From contig NZ_CP016305.1 in assembly GCF_002285905.1 (NCBI RefSeq), forward strand, positions 124,001 through 188,000: a stretch of 64,000 bases of DNA, given 5' to 3'. The position numbers and the translations under genes are program-made. This DNA is from Rickettsia sp. MEAM1 (Bemisia tabaci). GTDB taxonomy: Bacteria > Pseudomonadota > Alphaproteobacteria > Rickettsiales > Rickettsiaceae. The notes under the pieces are model-generated. The model was not told where the DNA came from. It worked only from the letters and a program-made list of their open reading frames with translations, and made no database searches. This document shows, in pieces, positions 17,645 through 27,897 of this stretch (positions are counted from its first letter, which is position 1; every line of letters begins with the position of its first letter).

Positions 17645-20050
17645 TTATTTTTTTGTCTTTTTAACTTTTATCTTTTTATCGACAAGATTAGTTACCTCAT
17701 CCATATTTAGAGGATTTGGTTGTTTAGCAGCAATTGCATTTGGTTTTTCTTCAATTAACTTCATTGCATCATCTAAACTTAAATTTAAGAAATCATATTT
17801 TTTAGGTATCGAAATAAATTTACCCATATATTTTATGTATGGACCAAACTTACCATACCCGACTAAAACTTCTTCACCGCTATCTTTATGCATACCTATT
17901 TTAAGCGGTAAACTCAAAAGCTTTAATGCCATATCAAGAGTGATATCATTCTGATTTAAACCAGCAGGCAAAGGTGAACGTTTTGGCTTTATTTTGCTAT
18001 CAACTTGCTCACCATATTGGATATAAGGTCCATAAGGTCCTTTTTTCAAATATATCTCTATTCCCTCTTTATCCTTGCCTAAAACTTTGTTTTCATTAAC
18101 AATATCTTTAGCCTCCCCATCAGCTTCATTATTATCATTACCACTAACAATAGATTTTCTAAAATTACATTCAGGGTAATTACTGCACGCTAAAAATGCC
18201 CCAAATTTACCAAGCTTTAAGCTTAGCTCACCAGTTTTGCATGAGGGACAAACTTTAGAGTCTTTATTTTCTCCAAATATATGATAATCAAGAGCTTGCT
18301 GTACATAGCTAATAATTTCTGTAATGTTTTGCTTACTTACAGATTCTATATTATGGTTAAAGCCATTCCAAAAATTGCCTAAAGCAGATTTCCATTCAAG
18401 CTTGCCAGCAGCTATTTCATCTAGCTCATTTTCAAGCCCTGCTGTAAAATCATATTCAACGTATTTTTTGAAAAAACCAACTAAAAATACTGTCACCAAA
18501 CGCCCTAGCTCTTCAGGCATAAAACGCTTTTTCTCTAACGTCACATATTTACGATCTTGTAAAACTGATAAAATAGTAGCATAAGTTGATGGACGACCAA
18601 TTCCAAGCTCTTCAAGCTTTTTCACTAAGCTAGCTTCTGAATATCGTGGCGGTGGTTCGGTGAAATGTTGATTTGGAACAATCTCTTTAGTTTTCAAATG
18701 CTCTTGTTCTTTTAAAGGCGGCAGCATCTTATTTTCTTCTTCAGCCTCATCGTCTATACTTTCGCGATAGACTTTATAAAATCCATCAAAAGCTATAGTT
18801 GATCCATTTGCTCTTGCCAAATATTCCTTATTTTCTGAAGCTAAGGTTGCATTTACTAAATCCATTATGACATTTTCCATTTGGCAGGCTATAGTCCTTT
18901 TCCAAATTAATTCATAAAGCTTATAATAATCTTTCTCTAGCTTTTCCTTTAAATCATTAGGGGTATAGTTAATATTTGTCGGTCTTATAGCTTCGTGAGC
19001 TTCTTGAGCGTTTTTTACTTTCGATTTATAAATACGAGGACTGCTTGGTAAATATTTATCGCCATAATCCTTATTTATTAATTTACGTATTTCATCTACC
19101 GCATCGTTTGATAAGGTAACGCCATCAGTTCTCATATAAGTAATAAGCCCGATAGTTTCCTTACCGATATCTACACCCTCATACAGCTTTTGAGCTATTT
19201 GCATGGTTTTTTTAGCACTAAAACCTAATTTTCGTGCGGCTTCTTGTTGCAGAGATGAAGTAATGAAAGGCGGTTGTGGTTGACGTTTTTGCTGTTTCTT
19301 TTCTATCTTATCGACATGAAAATTTTGAGATTTAAGCTTTTCGGTTAAATTTTTTGCTTCTTTATCATTAGTAATCGAAAACTTTTCTAGCTTTTGGTCG
19401 TTTATATGAGTTAATTTAGCGGTAAATAGCTCATTATTACTATTTAGCATTTTAAGGCTAATATCCCAATATTCTTCCGATTTAAATCGCTCTATCTCAT
19501 CTTCACGTTCACATATTAAACGAAGTGCTACAGACTGTACACGCCCTGCTGACTTACAACCAGGAAGCTTACGCCATAAGAGAGGTGAAAGTGTAAAACC
19601 GACTAAATAGTCTAAAGCTCTTCGTGCTTGCTGAGCATTTACTAAATTATTATCAAGTTTCCTCGGATTTTCTATAGCATGAGTAATTGCTTTTTTGGTA
19701 ATTTCATTAAATGCTACTCGCTTAAAAAAATCATCGGATTTGACTTTATTTTTTTCTTTAATTACTTCTGCAATATGCCATGAGATGGATTCACCCTCAC
19801 GATCTGGATCGGTTGCAAGATATACTGACTCAGCTTTTTTTGCATCTTTAATTATTGCATCCACATATTTACCTGCTTTCTCTGAAATATCATATTTCAT
19901 TGAAAAATTTTCATCAGGTATTACAGAACCTTTTTTAGATGGAAGATCTCTAATATGACCAAATGAGGCAATAACTTTAAATTCATCACCTAAATATTTA
20001 TTTATTGTTTTTGCCTTTGCTGGCGATTCTACTATTACTAATTTCATCAA
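17645..20050 (-). CDS. topA: DNA topoisomerase I
   Basis: An 801-aa type IA topoisomerase. The TOPRIM domain opens with KLVIVESPAKAKTINKYLG and its DPDREGE acidic motif lies near residue 83. The active-site tyrosine is in LITYMRTDGVTLS (about 305), and GRPSTYATILSVL is near 483. The C-terminal part has one clear Cys4 zinc motif (CPSCKTGELSLKLG..CSNYPEC, about 602) and two glycine-rich GPYIQYG/GPYIKYM repeats of the alphaproteobacterial tail. It relaxes negative supercoils. Two adjacent methionines could serve as start. It lies between dprA and gltX on the same strand. Confidence 0.96.
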   Translation of the reverse strand: MMKLVIVESPAKAKTINKYLGDEFKVIASFGHIRDLPSKKGSVIPDENFSMKYDISEKAGKYVDAIIKDAKKAESVYLATDPDREGESISWHIAEVIKEKNKVKSDDFFKRVAFNEITKKAITHAIENPRKLDNNLVNAQQARRALDYLVGFTLSPLLWRKLPGCKSAGRVQSVALRLICEREDEIERFKSEEYWDISLKMLNSNNELFTAKLTHINDQKLEKFSITNDKEAKNLTEKLKSQNFHVDKIEKKQQKRQPQPPFITSSLQQEAARKLGFSAKKTMQIAQKLYEGVDIGKETIGLITYMRTDGVTLSNDAVDEIRKLINKDYGDKYLPSSPRIYKSKVKNAQEAHEAIRPTNINYTPNDLKEKLEKDYYKLYELIWKRTIACQMENVIMDLVNATLASENKEYLARANGSTIAFDGFYKVYRESIDDEAEEENKMLPPLKEQEHLKTKEIVPNQHFTEPPPRYSEASLVKKLEELGIGRPSTYATILSVLQDRKYVTLEKKRFMPEELGRLVTVFLVGFFKKYVEYDFTAGLENELDEIAAGKLEWKSALGNFWNGFNHNIESVSKQNITEIISYVQQALDYHIFGENKDSKVCPSCKTGELSLKLGKFGAFLACSNYPECNFRKSIVSGNDNNEADGEAKDIVNENKVLGKDKEGIEIYLKKGPYGPYIQYGEQVDSKIKPKRSPLPAGLNQNDITLDMALKLLSLPLKIGMHKDSGEEVLVGYGKFGPYIKYMGKFISIPKKYDFLNLSLDDAMKLIEEKPNAIAAKQPNPLNMDEVTNLVDKKIKVKKTKK

Positions 20051-20111
20051 TTATTATTATTTATTATATACTTATCTAATTTGTATAATTTTATTATAAA
20101 AACAACTATTT

Positions 20112-21287
20112 TTACTTATCAGCAGTATAAATTAACGATATTTTATTGCTTGGGTGTCGCATTGCTTTACCAGCAAGCTCTAATTCTAATATTATTGTAT
20201 ATATAATATGCAGCGGTAATTCCGTCATTTTTTGCAAATAATCAAAATCTATAGGTACCGTAGATAATAATTCTATAACAGCAGCACGCTCTTTTTCTGA
20301 TGGTTCTTTTATCTGCATTGTATTTAGTGGTTTAAAATTAGCATCTAACTCAGCAAAATCTTTAAATAAGCTTTCATCTTTCTTGATAAATTCTTCATAT
20401 TGCGGCAAATTAGCTACAATATCATTAACCGATTCTACTAAATATGCACCTTGTCTAATAAGTTTATTTATACCTTGACATCTTGGATCTAAAGGAAAAC
20501 CTGGCACGGCAAAAATTTCTCTGTTTTGCTCAAGAGCAAATCTTGCAGTAATTAAAGAGCCAGATTTTAGGCTCGCTTCTATTACTACTGTAGCAAGAGC
20601 AAGACCAGATATTATTCTATTACGTTGCGGGAAATGCTTACCAAGGGGCGTAGATCCTACTGGTAATTCAGCTATTATCAACCCCTCTTCTGCCAAATTT
20701 TCAAATAATTTTTTGTTTTCTGGTGGATATATATGATCAATACCACCAGCAATAACTCCAATAGTTTTAGAAGTTGCTGCTTGATGTACACTGCTATCTA
20801 TTCCTCTTGCTAAGCCTGAAACAGTTACATACCCCTGTTCTGTTAACTCGGCAGCAATTTTATGAGCAAAGCTTCTCCCATTTGCTGAGGCGTTTCTAGC
20901 TCCAACTATCGCAATACATTTATGATGATTTAGTAAATCTATATTACCTTTATAGCTTAATACTGGCGGGGGATCATAAATTTCAAATAATAATCGTGAG
21001 TATTCTAGAGATTTATATGTGATAAGTTTAGCATTATTTTTTTTAAGCAGTTCTAATTCTTTCTCAGCATCACTTTTACTAAAAATCTTAATCGGCTTTG
21101 ATTTTCCACCCCTTAGTAAAAAATCCCCAATATTTTCTATGCTAGTTGCTGCATCACCAAATAACTTTATTAAGCTATAGAAAGTGTTAGGTCCTACATT
21201 TTCACTCCTAATAAGCCGTAAAATATTAATTGTTTCAAGATCATAAGATATTTTAGAAGTAGGAGCAGAAAATAGTTCTTTTAGCAT
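20112..21287 (-). CDS. dprA: DNA processing protein DprA
   Basis: A 391-aa protein. An N-terminal helical region (SAM-like) leads into the Rossmann-type DprA core with IVGARNASANGRSFAHKIA (about residue 130), VSGLARGIDSSVHQAA (about 158), IAGGIDHIYPPEN (about 178), and VVIEASLKSGSLITARFALEQ (about 233). A C-terminal winged-helix-like end carries the sequence LPLHIIYTIILELELAGKA. DprA loads RecA on incoming single-stranded DNA during natural transformation. It is retained in Rickettsia although competence is not well established there. Located 61 bp upstream of topA. Confidence 0.94.
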   Translation of the reverse strand: MLKELFSAPTSKISYDLETINILRLIRSENVGPNTFYSLIKLFGDAATSIENIGDFLLRGGKSKPIKIFSKSDAEKELELLKKNNAKLITYKSLEYSRLLFEIYDPPPVLSYKGNIDLLNHHKCIAIVGARNASANGRSFAHKIAAELTEQGYVTVSGLARGIDSSVHQAATSKTIGVIAGGIDHIYPPENKKLFENLAEEGLIIAELPVGSTPLGKHFPQRNRIISGLALATVVIEASLKSGSLITARFALEQNREIFAVPGFPLDPRCQGINKLIRQGAYLVESVNDIVANLPQYEEFIKKDESLFKDFAELDANFKPLNTMQIKEPSEKERAAVIELLSTVPIDFDYLQKMTELPLHIIYTIILELELAGKAMRHPSNKISLIYTADK

Positions 21288-21335
21288 TAGGTAAAGTTTA
21301 TTTGGTATTGTGGATTATTGTTATCCCGTGGTTAT

Positions 21336-21489
21336 GTCATCCCCGCCTATGGACGTTGTTACATGGCATTGGTGTCATTCCCGCAAAAGCGGGAATCCAG
21401 TAATAAAAGGTATAATACAGTAAAATCTTAAGAATAAAAGCTCGATTTATCTCGCTTTATGCTGGATCCCCGCCTACGCGGGGATGACA
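21336..21489. repeat. Nested palindromic repeat
   Basis: Contains the pair gtcatccccgcctatgg / cgcctacgcggggatgac, the gttgttacatggcattgg module, and an inner gtcattcccgcaaaagcggg palindrome. Intergenic between dprA and the peroxiredoxin gene. Confidence 0.7.
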
Positions 21490-21497
21490 CACCTATA

Positions 21498-22130
21498 CTA
21501 TAGTTTCTCTGCATGTGAGCTTAAGTAATGTGCTATACCCTCATGCGATGGAGTAATAGCTTCCTCACCTTTATGCCAACCTGCTGGGCAAACTTCACCA
21601 TGTTTTTGATTATGAGCTAATGCATCAATTACTTTCAGTGTATAATTAATATCACGACCGATTGGCAAATCATTAACTAACATATGACGCACTACAAAAT
21701 CTTCATCTATTAAAAAAGTACCACGTAATGAAATACCACCATCATTAAGCACGTTATACATTGAAGAAATTTCTTTTTTAAGATCAGAAACCATTGGGAA
21801 TTGAACCTGTCCAAGTCCACCTTTGCTATGAGGAGTATTTTTCCAAGCTAAATGGCTAAAATGCGAATCAACACTAACTGACACTACTTTAGTATTTCTT
21901 TCAGTAAACTCACCAAGTTTATTATGAAATGCTATAATTTCCGATGGACATACAAAAGTAAAATCCAAAGGATAGAAGAACAATATAATTTTATGTCCTT
22001 TAGCATAACGACTAAGAGTAAATTCACTTTCTACATTATTATTAGGCATAATTGCTGTAGCTGTAAAATCTGGAGCAGGTTTGCCAACAAATACTTTCAT
22101 ATTTTCACAAACATTCTCATTTTTTAGCAT
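21498..22130 (-). CDS. Peroxiredoxin (AhpC/TSA family, 2-Cys)
   Basis: A 210-aa cytoplasmic peroxidase. The peroxidatic cysteine is in PLDFTFVCPSEIIAF (about residue 60), and the resolving cysteine is in GEVCPAGWHKGEEAI (about 180), as in typical 2-Cys enzymes. It reduces H2O2 and peroxynitrite. The start is supported by aaaaggtgag 5-6 bases before the ATG at 22130; a later methionine (residue 11) lacks such a site. Short C-terminal tail (HYLSSHAEKL) is typical of the tryparedoxin-peroxidase-like branch. Transcribed alone between repeats. Confidence 0.95.
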   Translation of the reverse strand: MLKNENVCENMKVFVGKPAPDFTATAIMPNNNVESEFTLSRYAKGHKIILFFYPLDFTFVCPSEIIAFHNKLGEFTERNTKVVSVSVDSHFSHLAWKNTPHSKGGLGQVQFPMVSDLKKEISSMYNVLNDGGISLRGTFLIDEDFVVRHMLVNDLPIGRDINYTLKVIDALAHNQKHGEVCPAGWHKGEEAITPSHEGIAHYLSSHAEKL

Positions 22131-22208
22131 ATTCTCACCTTTTTAGTTAACAACCTGATTATGATATATAAAACTAATTATTATTACAACAATAAATCTT
22201 CACAAATT

Positions 22209-23144
22209 TTATTTACTTTCTTTCTTTTCTGAAGAAGTTTTTAATTGGTTAAATATACCTAGAGTTTGAGTAATAAAACTACTTGGCTCTGAAAGATTTG
22301 CAGGTAAAATTATTGTATTAGTATCTTTAGCTAAATTACCGAATGCATTAATATACTGCTCGGCTATTTTTAGAGATACCGCCTCACTACCACCAGTTTT
22401 CTGCATTGCTGATGCTATAGTCTCAATACTTTTAGCTGTAGCTGTTGCAACTAAACCAATCGCCTCCGATTCACCTTTTGCTCTATTAACTTGATCAGTA
22501 TAGGAAGCTTCCGAATTTAGAACTATTTGTGCTTTTTCCCCTTCTGCATGGTTAATCTTTGCTTGTCTATTACCCTCAGACTCTAGAATTTGTGCACGTT
22601 TTTGACGTTCCGCTGCTACTTGCAACTCCATAGCTTTCAGAATAGATTGCGGTGGCTGGATATCTTTAATCTCATAACGCATACATTGTATGCCCCAATT
22701 TATCGCTGCTTGGTTAATGGCTGCAACAATAGCAACGTTTAAAGTTTCACGTTCTTCAAAAGTTCTATCTAAAGGTAATTTACCAATTTCCGAACGCATA
22801 GTAGTTTGTGCAAGCTGAGTTATAGCGTAATAAGGATTATTAACACCGTAAGAAGCTGCCATCGGATCAATGATTTTTACATATAAAACCCCATCAATAG
22901 ATAATGTTACGTTATCGTTTGAAATAGCAGTTTGTGCAGTAACATCTATCGCTTCTTCTTTCAACGTATGTTTATATGCTACTCTTTGAATTACTGGAAT
23001 TAATAGATTCAATCCAGGTTGCAATACCTTATCAAACTTCCCTAATTTCTCTACTACCCAAGCTTGTTGCTGAGGCACAACTTTAACCATTTGTATTATA
23101 ACCAAAATAGCTATGATACTAAAAATTAATAATGCATATTCCAT
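22209..23144 (-). CDS. SPFH/Band 7 stomatin-like membrane protein
   Basis: A 311-aa protein with an N-terminal membrane hairpin (residues 3-20) followed by the SPFH domain: VPQQQAWVVEKLGKFDKVLQ (from about 24), PGLNLLIPVIQRVAYKH, and QTTMRSEIGKLPLDRTFEER (about 114). A coiled-coil region rich in E, A and Q (about 185-230) mediates oligomerisation. This is the paraslipin/stomatin-like (QmcA) type, which scaffolds inner-membrane microdomains and often pairs with a NfeD protein. No nfeD neighbour is seen here. Confidence 0.9.
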   Translation of the reverse strand: MEYALLIFSIIAILVIIQMVKVVPQQQAWVVEKLGKFDKVLQPGLNLLIPVIQRVAYKHTLKEEAIDVTAQTAISNDNVTLSIDGVLYVKIIDPMAASYGVNNPYYAITQLAQTTMRSEIGKLPLDRTFEERETLNVAIVAAINQAAINWGIQCMRYEIKDIQPPQSILKAMELQVAAERQKRAQILESEGNRQAKINHAEGEKAQIVLNSEASYTDQVNRAKGESEAIGLVATATAKSIETIASAMQKTGGSEAVSLKIAEQYINAFGNLAKDTNTIILPANLSEPSSFITQTLGIFNQLKTSSEKKESK

Positions 23145-23221
23145 ATTAACACCTTTTTTATTTTCGTTTTTATCTTATATTGAAATTTTGGAAATTACTA
23201 GAGATATTATTGTGGACCAGT

Positions 23222-23299
23222 GTCATACCGCGGCTTGACCGCGGTATCTCAGGATACAGTCTGTGATATAAGATCCCGCTACAAGCACGCGGAATGACA
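23222..23299. repeat. Palindromic repeat
   Basis: Begins gtcataccgcggcttgaccg with a perfect internal hairpin (taccgcggcttgaccgcggta) and ends cacgcggaatgacac. It lies between the ispB-like gene and the SPFH gene and could also serve as a terminator. Confidence 0.65.
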
Positions 23300-23303
23300 C
23301 AGT

Positions 23304-24287
23304 CTAATACGACCTATCCAAAATAAACCTAATAATAGAAAATAAATACTCTTTATAAACATTTTGAACGGGGATTTTGTTAAGCAAGCTAATAGCTTCA
23401 TTTTCTAAGCTATTCAGATGATTTATAATATCCTTACTAATTTTATGCTTTACCATCAAATCACATACTTGCACAAATTCTTCCTTAGTACGATTATCTG
23501 ACTTTATCATATTTTTAAGATGGGCTTTATCCTCTTTCTCTAATTTGTCATATAAGAAGATTAGCGGTAATGTAACTTTCCCTTCTAAAAAATCGTCACC
23601 GATGTTCTTTCCTACCTGCTTATCATTACCAAGATAATCAAGCAGGTCATCTATAACCTGAAATATAGTGCCAAGCAATCTTCCAAACTCTTCCATATCT
23701 TTAGAAATATCATCACTCTGATTTGCTATGATAGCTCCAACAGAGCAAGAAGCACCAAATAATTCAGCAGTTTTAGACTTAACTATTTGCTGATATTCTT
23801 CTATATTTATAAGACGACGCTCGTTTAGCTTAACTAGCTGTACTACCTCACCTTCTGAAATTATCGCTGAAGCTTTTGCTAAAACATTCATGGCTTTAAT
23901 AGAGCCAGAAGCTACCATTAATTTAAATGATTGACTAAAAAGAAAATCACCGACTAAAATACTTGTTTTACTTCCCCAAATAACGTTAGCAGTTGGCTTA
24001 AATCTTCGGAGCGTACTGTCATCTACTACATCATCATGAAGTAATGTTGCTGTATGAATAAATTCCACGGCACTAGCAAGCTTTATATGACTATCACCAT
24101 TATAATCAAACATTTTAGCAGTTATGATAGTTAATAGCGGACGAATTCGTTTGCCACCTGCTTCCAGTAAATATTTACCGACTTTCTCTATTAACTCTTC
24201 ATCACTTTTTAAACAGCTAATAATCAAGTTATTTAACTGTGTTACTTCATCTTTTAAATCTTGCTGTATTTTTACTATAATATCCAT
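23304..24287 (-). CDS. ispB: Polyprenyl diphosphate synthase (probably octaprenyl)
   Basis: A 327-aa trans-prenyltransferase from the ATG at 24287, which overlaps the upstream stop codon (TAATG). A GTG 21 bp earlier is possible but would put the start inside the upstream gene. The first aspartate-rich motif is LLHDDVVDDSTLRR (about 80), and the second is QVIDDLLDYLGND (about 205). It condenses isopentenyl diphosphate units to make the long side chain of ubiquinone. Rickettsia must import IPP precursors from the host, so this enzyme works on scavenged substrate. The octaprenyl chain length is inferred from family, not shown. Confidence 0.9.
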   Translation of the reverse strand: MDIIVKIQQDLKDEVTQLNNLIISCLKSDEELIEKVGKYLLEAGGKRIRPLLTIITAKMFDYNGDSHIKLASAVEFIHTATLLHDDVVDDSTLRRFKPTANVIWGSKTSILVGDFLFSQSFKLMVASGSIKAMNVLAKASAIISEGEVVQLVKLNERRLINIEEYQQIVKSKTAELFGASCSVGAIIANQSDDISKDMEEFGRLLGTIFQVIDDLLDYLGNDKQVGKNIGDDFLEGKVTLPLIFLYDKLEKEDKAHLKNMIKSDNRTKEEFVQVCDLMVKHKISKDIINHLNSLENEAISLLNKIPVQNVYKEYLFSIIRFILDRSY

Positions 24288-25957
24288 TATTTTGTAATCT
24301 CTTGCCACATAGTTTCATTAATATCTTGAAACCCTGGTAGCATACATTTTTCTGGTATTTTTTTATGTTCTTTAAAATCCAGTATTAGCTCCATGATTTT
24401 TTCTTTTAAATTATCACCTGCTTTAACTTCTTTTACTGCTGCTTGGTATAAAGACAAATAATATAAAGGTAGAATTTTATTTATATCATCTATAGTGCCT
24501 ATTTTAGTTTTATTTAAATCTGATAAATCAAAATTATATTCAAAACTAACATCAATTAAGTTAGAAGAATTTGGGTGATCGGAAATAGTTTTAAAAAAAG
24601 ATATAAAAGCATTTTTATAGATTTCTTTACTTTCTTCCGAAAGATTTTTATATATATAAGAGCTTAGCACTTCCATTATTTTAGGATAATTATTGGTTAT
24701 AATATCACCCTTACTATAAGAATCTTTAAATATACTTACTAATGTTTCGTTTGTTATATTAAACCCTGTTCTATTTGAATACAAACTTAGAGCATTTATT
24801 TGAGCTCTAGTTAAATTATTCAGCTCAGTAAATAAACTAGCATTTAATTTAAAATTATATTCTCGGTTTTCCAAAATACTAAAATCAAACTGCTGATTAT
24901 TATCTAAAATATAGCTTAGTTTAGAGTTTAAATTTTTATATGACTCATTATCTGAAATTGTCAGCAGATAGTTTTGCCTGTCATAATATTTTCTTATAAA
25001 ACTTAAGAAATTTGTTATAGAGTCTTGCTTTAGCTTAATTTTTGAATCTATCAAAAGACTAACATTATTATTACCTAAACCATCTAACTTACCTTTATAT
25101 AGTACATTAATGTTATTTTCAAAACTATTACTATTTATTTGTGCATTAGTAATTTTAATTGTTAGGTCTTTAGCAAAGTCCTTAAAATTTGAGTTACCCG
25201 CAGTAACTAAAAAATTAGCTGAAAATTTAAAGTTATTATGCCATGCTAGTCTATATAATAACAACCCTGCCGGAATTATTCTATCTTCAAGATCACTCTG
25301 TATTATTTCTGTATCATAATTAATTTCTAATTTTTGTGGTATATTATCAAGAAAATCTTGTTTACTTGTATAATACTTACTCTTATCAAATGCTAAAGTA
25401 AATAGAGTATGATCCTCTTCATATAGCTTTTTATTATCTACTAAATCAAAAATTTCTGCTTTATTTAAAGTAAATTTAACATCTTCTATAAAATTTACTA
25501 TTTCAAAAAAATCTTTTTTCTCTTCTATTATTTTAAATAACCTAAAACTTAAAGGCATTTTTGCGGATAATATACAATTATCGTTATAAAACTTTACTCC
25601 AAAACCTCTCTGGGTTGGTTTAAATCTGCCAACTGCCTCTCCTGAAAAATCTATAAATATTTGCTGCTTTAATAAATCATAACCAATATTTATAGGTGAG
25701 TTAAATTCGATTTTTCTATTAATGCTTTCTTCTTGCCAATTAATAATTGAAACACCAAATTTAAAAGGAAAACCATAAGGCTTAGCTTTAGAAAATTTAA
25801 CAAAATATTGCTTAGAATCATCGATATTAAGATAGGTATCAGAATATTTTTGATTTATAGAATTTGATAAGGAAAATAGGATTGCAAACCACAATACGCT
25901 ATAAGTTAATACAGCAAGAATAGATACAAAAAATATTATTTTTAAAGTTTTTTTCAT
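24287..25957 (-). CDS. DUF2125-like membrane-anchored protein
   Basis: A 556-aa protein from the ATG at 25957 (MKKTLKIIFFVSILAVLTYS). An earlier in-frame ATG at 25975 lies inside the arm of a palindromic repeat and is less likely. One N-terminal membrane helix (about 4-28) is followed by a long, probably periplasmic, beta-rich region. KAKPYGFPFKFGVSIINW near residue 55 resembles the GFPF motif of DUF2125, an alphaproteobacterial family of unknown function. Translationally coupled to the polyprenyl synthase gene. No catalytic motif is visible. Confidence 0.7.
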   Translation of the reverse strand: MKKTLKIIFFVSILAVLTYSVLWFAILFSLSNSINQKYSDTYLNIDDSKQYFVKFSKAKPYGFPFKFGVSIINWQEESINRKIEFNSPINIGYDLLKQQIFIDFSGEAVGRFKPTQRGFGVKFYNDNCILSAKMPLSFRLFKIIEEKKDFFEIVNFIEDVKFTLNKAEIFDLVDNKKLYEEDHTLFTLAFDKSKYYTSKQDFLDNIPQKLEINYDTEIIQSDLEDRIIPAGLLLYRLAWHNNFKFSANFLVTAGNSNFKDFAKDLTIKITNAQINSNSFENNINVLYKGKLDGLGNNNVSLLIDSKIKLKQDSITNFLSFIRKYYDRQNYLLTISDNESYKNLNSKLSYILDNNQQFDFSILENREYNFKLNASLFTELNNLTRAQINALSLYSNRTGFNITNETLVSIFKDSYSKGDIITNNYPKIMEVLSSYIYKNLSEESKEIYKNAFISFFKTISDHPNSSNLIDVSFEYNFDLSDLNKTKIGTIDDINKILPLYYLSLYQAAVKEVKAGDNLKEKIMELILDFKEHKKIPEKCMLPGFQDINETMWQEITK

Positions 25958-25969
25958 ATGATTATTAAT

Positions 25970-26254
25970 TGTCATCCCGCGAGCTTGTAGCGGGATCCAG
26001 TTAAAAATACGCTAGTATTTTTTATTGTTTTTCTGGATCTAGTTCCCAAGCCAACGTTGTTGCATGGCTCAAAAAACAAGTACAATGTCATCCCCGCGAA
26101 AGCGGGGATCCAGCATAAAGCGAGACAAAGCGAGCTTTTAGCTTTAGAAACTTGTTGTGTTTATGCTTTTTTTCTGGATTCCCGCCTACGCGGGAATGAC
26201 ATATAAGGCATTTTCCGAGCCATGCAACAACGCCTCCCAAGCCACGGGATGATC
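25970..26254. repeat. Triply nested palindromic repeat filling the intergenic gap
   Basis: Three inverted pairs lie one inside the other. Outer: gtcatcccgcgagcttgtag with caagccacgggatgatc. Middle: acgttgttgcatggctc (26052) with gagccatgcaacaacg. Inner: gtcatccccgcgaaagcggg with cgcctacgcgggaatgac. This occupies nearly the whole 330-bp gap between the DUF2125 and tlc genes; I see no gene in it. Confidence 0.8.
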
Positions 26255-26287
26255 AAAGCCCCCTCATAGAATGGCATTATTAATATT

Positions 26288-27802
26288 TTATTTACACAAC
26301 TCAGTATATTCTTTATTCAACTTTACAACATCCCAAATCCATAAGCTAATCATAACTATAAAAATTACTAATAGATATATTATTATAGAGTCAAAAGTAG
26401 CCGTTGGAATGATTATAAATATTAAAGACTGAATAAATGCACCGAGTGATTTACCAAACTTTGTACCTATTACCTCCACGGCAGCTTTACCCTTAGTTCT
26501 AAGTTCAAGCGATAACGGGATATATGCCATTTCTTTTGTTGAATCAAAGAGTGAGTATTTAGATGATTTACTCAGGATATTTTGAATTGCTCCAACAATT
26601 ATTGCGGCATATAAAAGGTTAAAATTACCAAAACATGAACCTATTTCTTCGATAAAGATTATGAAAATAAAAAACATTAAACCGGTTATAGATAGCATAA
26701 TAGGTGTCAATAATGCAGAGACAAACCAACCTAGTCTTCTAAGGATATTGCTGCCTATTATCATGAAAGTAACGCATGATATACCCATCAAAATATTAAA
26801 CCTACCCATAAAATGAACATAATCTATAGTATTTGGATATAGTTCTTTTACTTTTGCTTTCCAAGGTCCTTCTACGATATTAATCAATAAGCCATAACAG
26901 ATTATTAATAAGACAATACGACCTATATATTTCGAGTTAATTACTAGCTTAATACTTTCCAAAACCGAAAGTTTAGTTTTTGTTTTAGCTTTAACTTTCT
27001 TTGAATCTAAAACATTTTTAGAATCAGTCAAAACAAATTTATTTATTACTCTAAATAGCAGCATAGAAATAACACCCGCTGCTACAATTATTGACATAAT
27101 AGGTTGTAACATCTCTGTTGTTTGAGAGGTTAAATTAACCGATGCATCGAAAGAATTTGGTAATAATTCAGGATCGATTATTTTATTACCTGAGAAAAAC
27201 ACGAGTACGCTACCTGCAAGTATTAGTCCCATATTACCAACCATTCCAAGGACAGGATAAAATCTTTTTGCTTTATTAGTATCAAAAATATGGTTAGCAA
27301 ACTGCCAAAACATTAAGTTTATAACTACAGCACTCCATAACTCTGCAAAGATATACATTAGTCCGTAGCTCCATTTACTGGCTATTTTAATAAACCATTT
27401 GAAGTTAGGATAAGATGCTATCAAGCTATTTATTATTTCATCATTAGGATGATAAGCTTCTTGATTTGGATAAATTATATAAGCAAAAAATAAGAAAAAT
27501 AATAAAAAGCTACCAACTATAATGTAAAAAACATATTCGAAATTGAATTTATTACTGAGCTTAACGTAAAGTATTGTAAAGATCACGCATGAGGGTAATA
27601 CTAACCATAATTTTAAAAAGCTAATAATCTCTGCTCCCATAGAGGGTACTACTAAGCTATCCTTTATAGAACGCAACGCTCCGAAATTGAAAAGAATACA
27701 TAGCATCATTAACGCCATAGGTATGAAAAGCTTTAATTCCTTTCTTTCTATTGGCCAAATTATTTCCTTAACTTTTTCAAAAAAGGTTTTGGGCGGCAAC
27801 AT
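26288..27802 (-). CDS. ATP/ADP-type nucleotide translocase (Tlc family)
   Basis: A 504-aa protein with about 12 membrane helices. The opening FFEKVKEIIWPIERKELKLF and the following helix LMMLCILFNFGALRSIKDSL are characteristic of the NTT/Tlc family. Later motifs include FWQFANHIFDTNKAKRFYP (about 168) and DSTKEMAYIPLSLELRTKGK (about 418). These carriers sit in the inner membrane and exchange host ATP for ADP or import other nucleotides, a basis of energy parasitism. Rickettsia typically has five paralogues with different substrates; I cannot tell which one this is. Single gene, flanked by repeat and spacer. Confidence 0.93.
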   Translation of the reverse strand: MLPPKTFFEKVKEIIWPIERKELKLFIPMALMMLCILFNFGALRSIKDSLVVPSMGAEIISFLKLWLVLPSCVIFTILYVKLSNKFNFEYVFYIIVGSFLLFFLFFAYIIYPNQEAYHPNDEIINSLIASYPNFKWFIKIASKWSYGLMYIFAELWSAVVINLMFWQFANHIFDTNKAKRFYPVLGMVGNMGLILAGSVLVFFSGNKIIDPELLPNSFDASVNLTSQTTEMLQPIMSIIVAAGVISMLLFRVINKFVLTDSKNVLDSKKVKAKTKTKLSVLESIKLVINSKYIGRIVLLIICYGLLINIVEGPWKAKVKELYPNTIDYVHFMGRFNILMGISCVTFMIIGSNILRRLGWFVSALLTPIMLSITGLMFFIFIIFIEEIGSCFGNFNLLYAAIIVGAIQNILSKSSKYSLFDSTKEMAYIPLSLELRTKGKAAVEVIGTKFGKSLGAFIQSLIFIIIPTATFDSIIIYLLVIFIVMISLWIWDVVKLNKEYTELCK

Positions 27803-27897
27803 TTATATTGTAACCTTACATAAAAATTAAATTAAATTCTGTGAATCTTTTTAAATATTCATAGAATCTAAACTTTTAAATCTCTTACTCATTAAAG

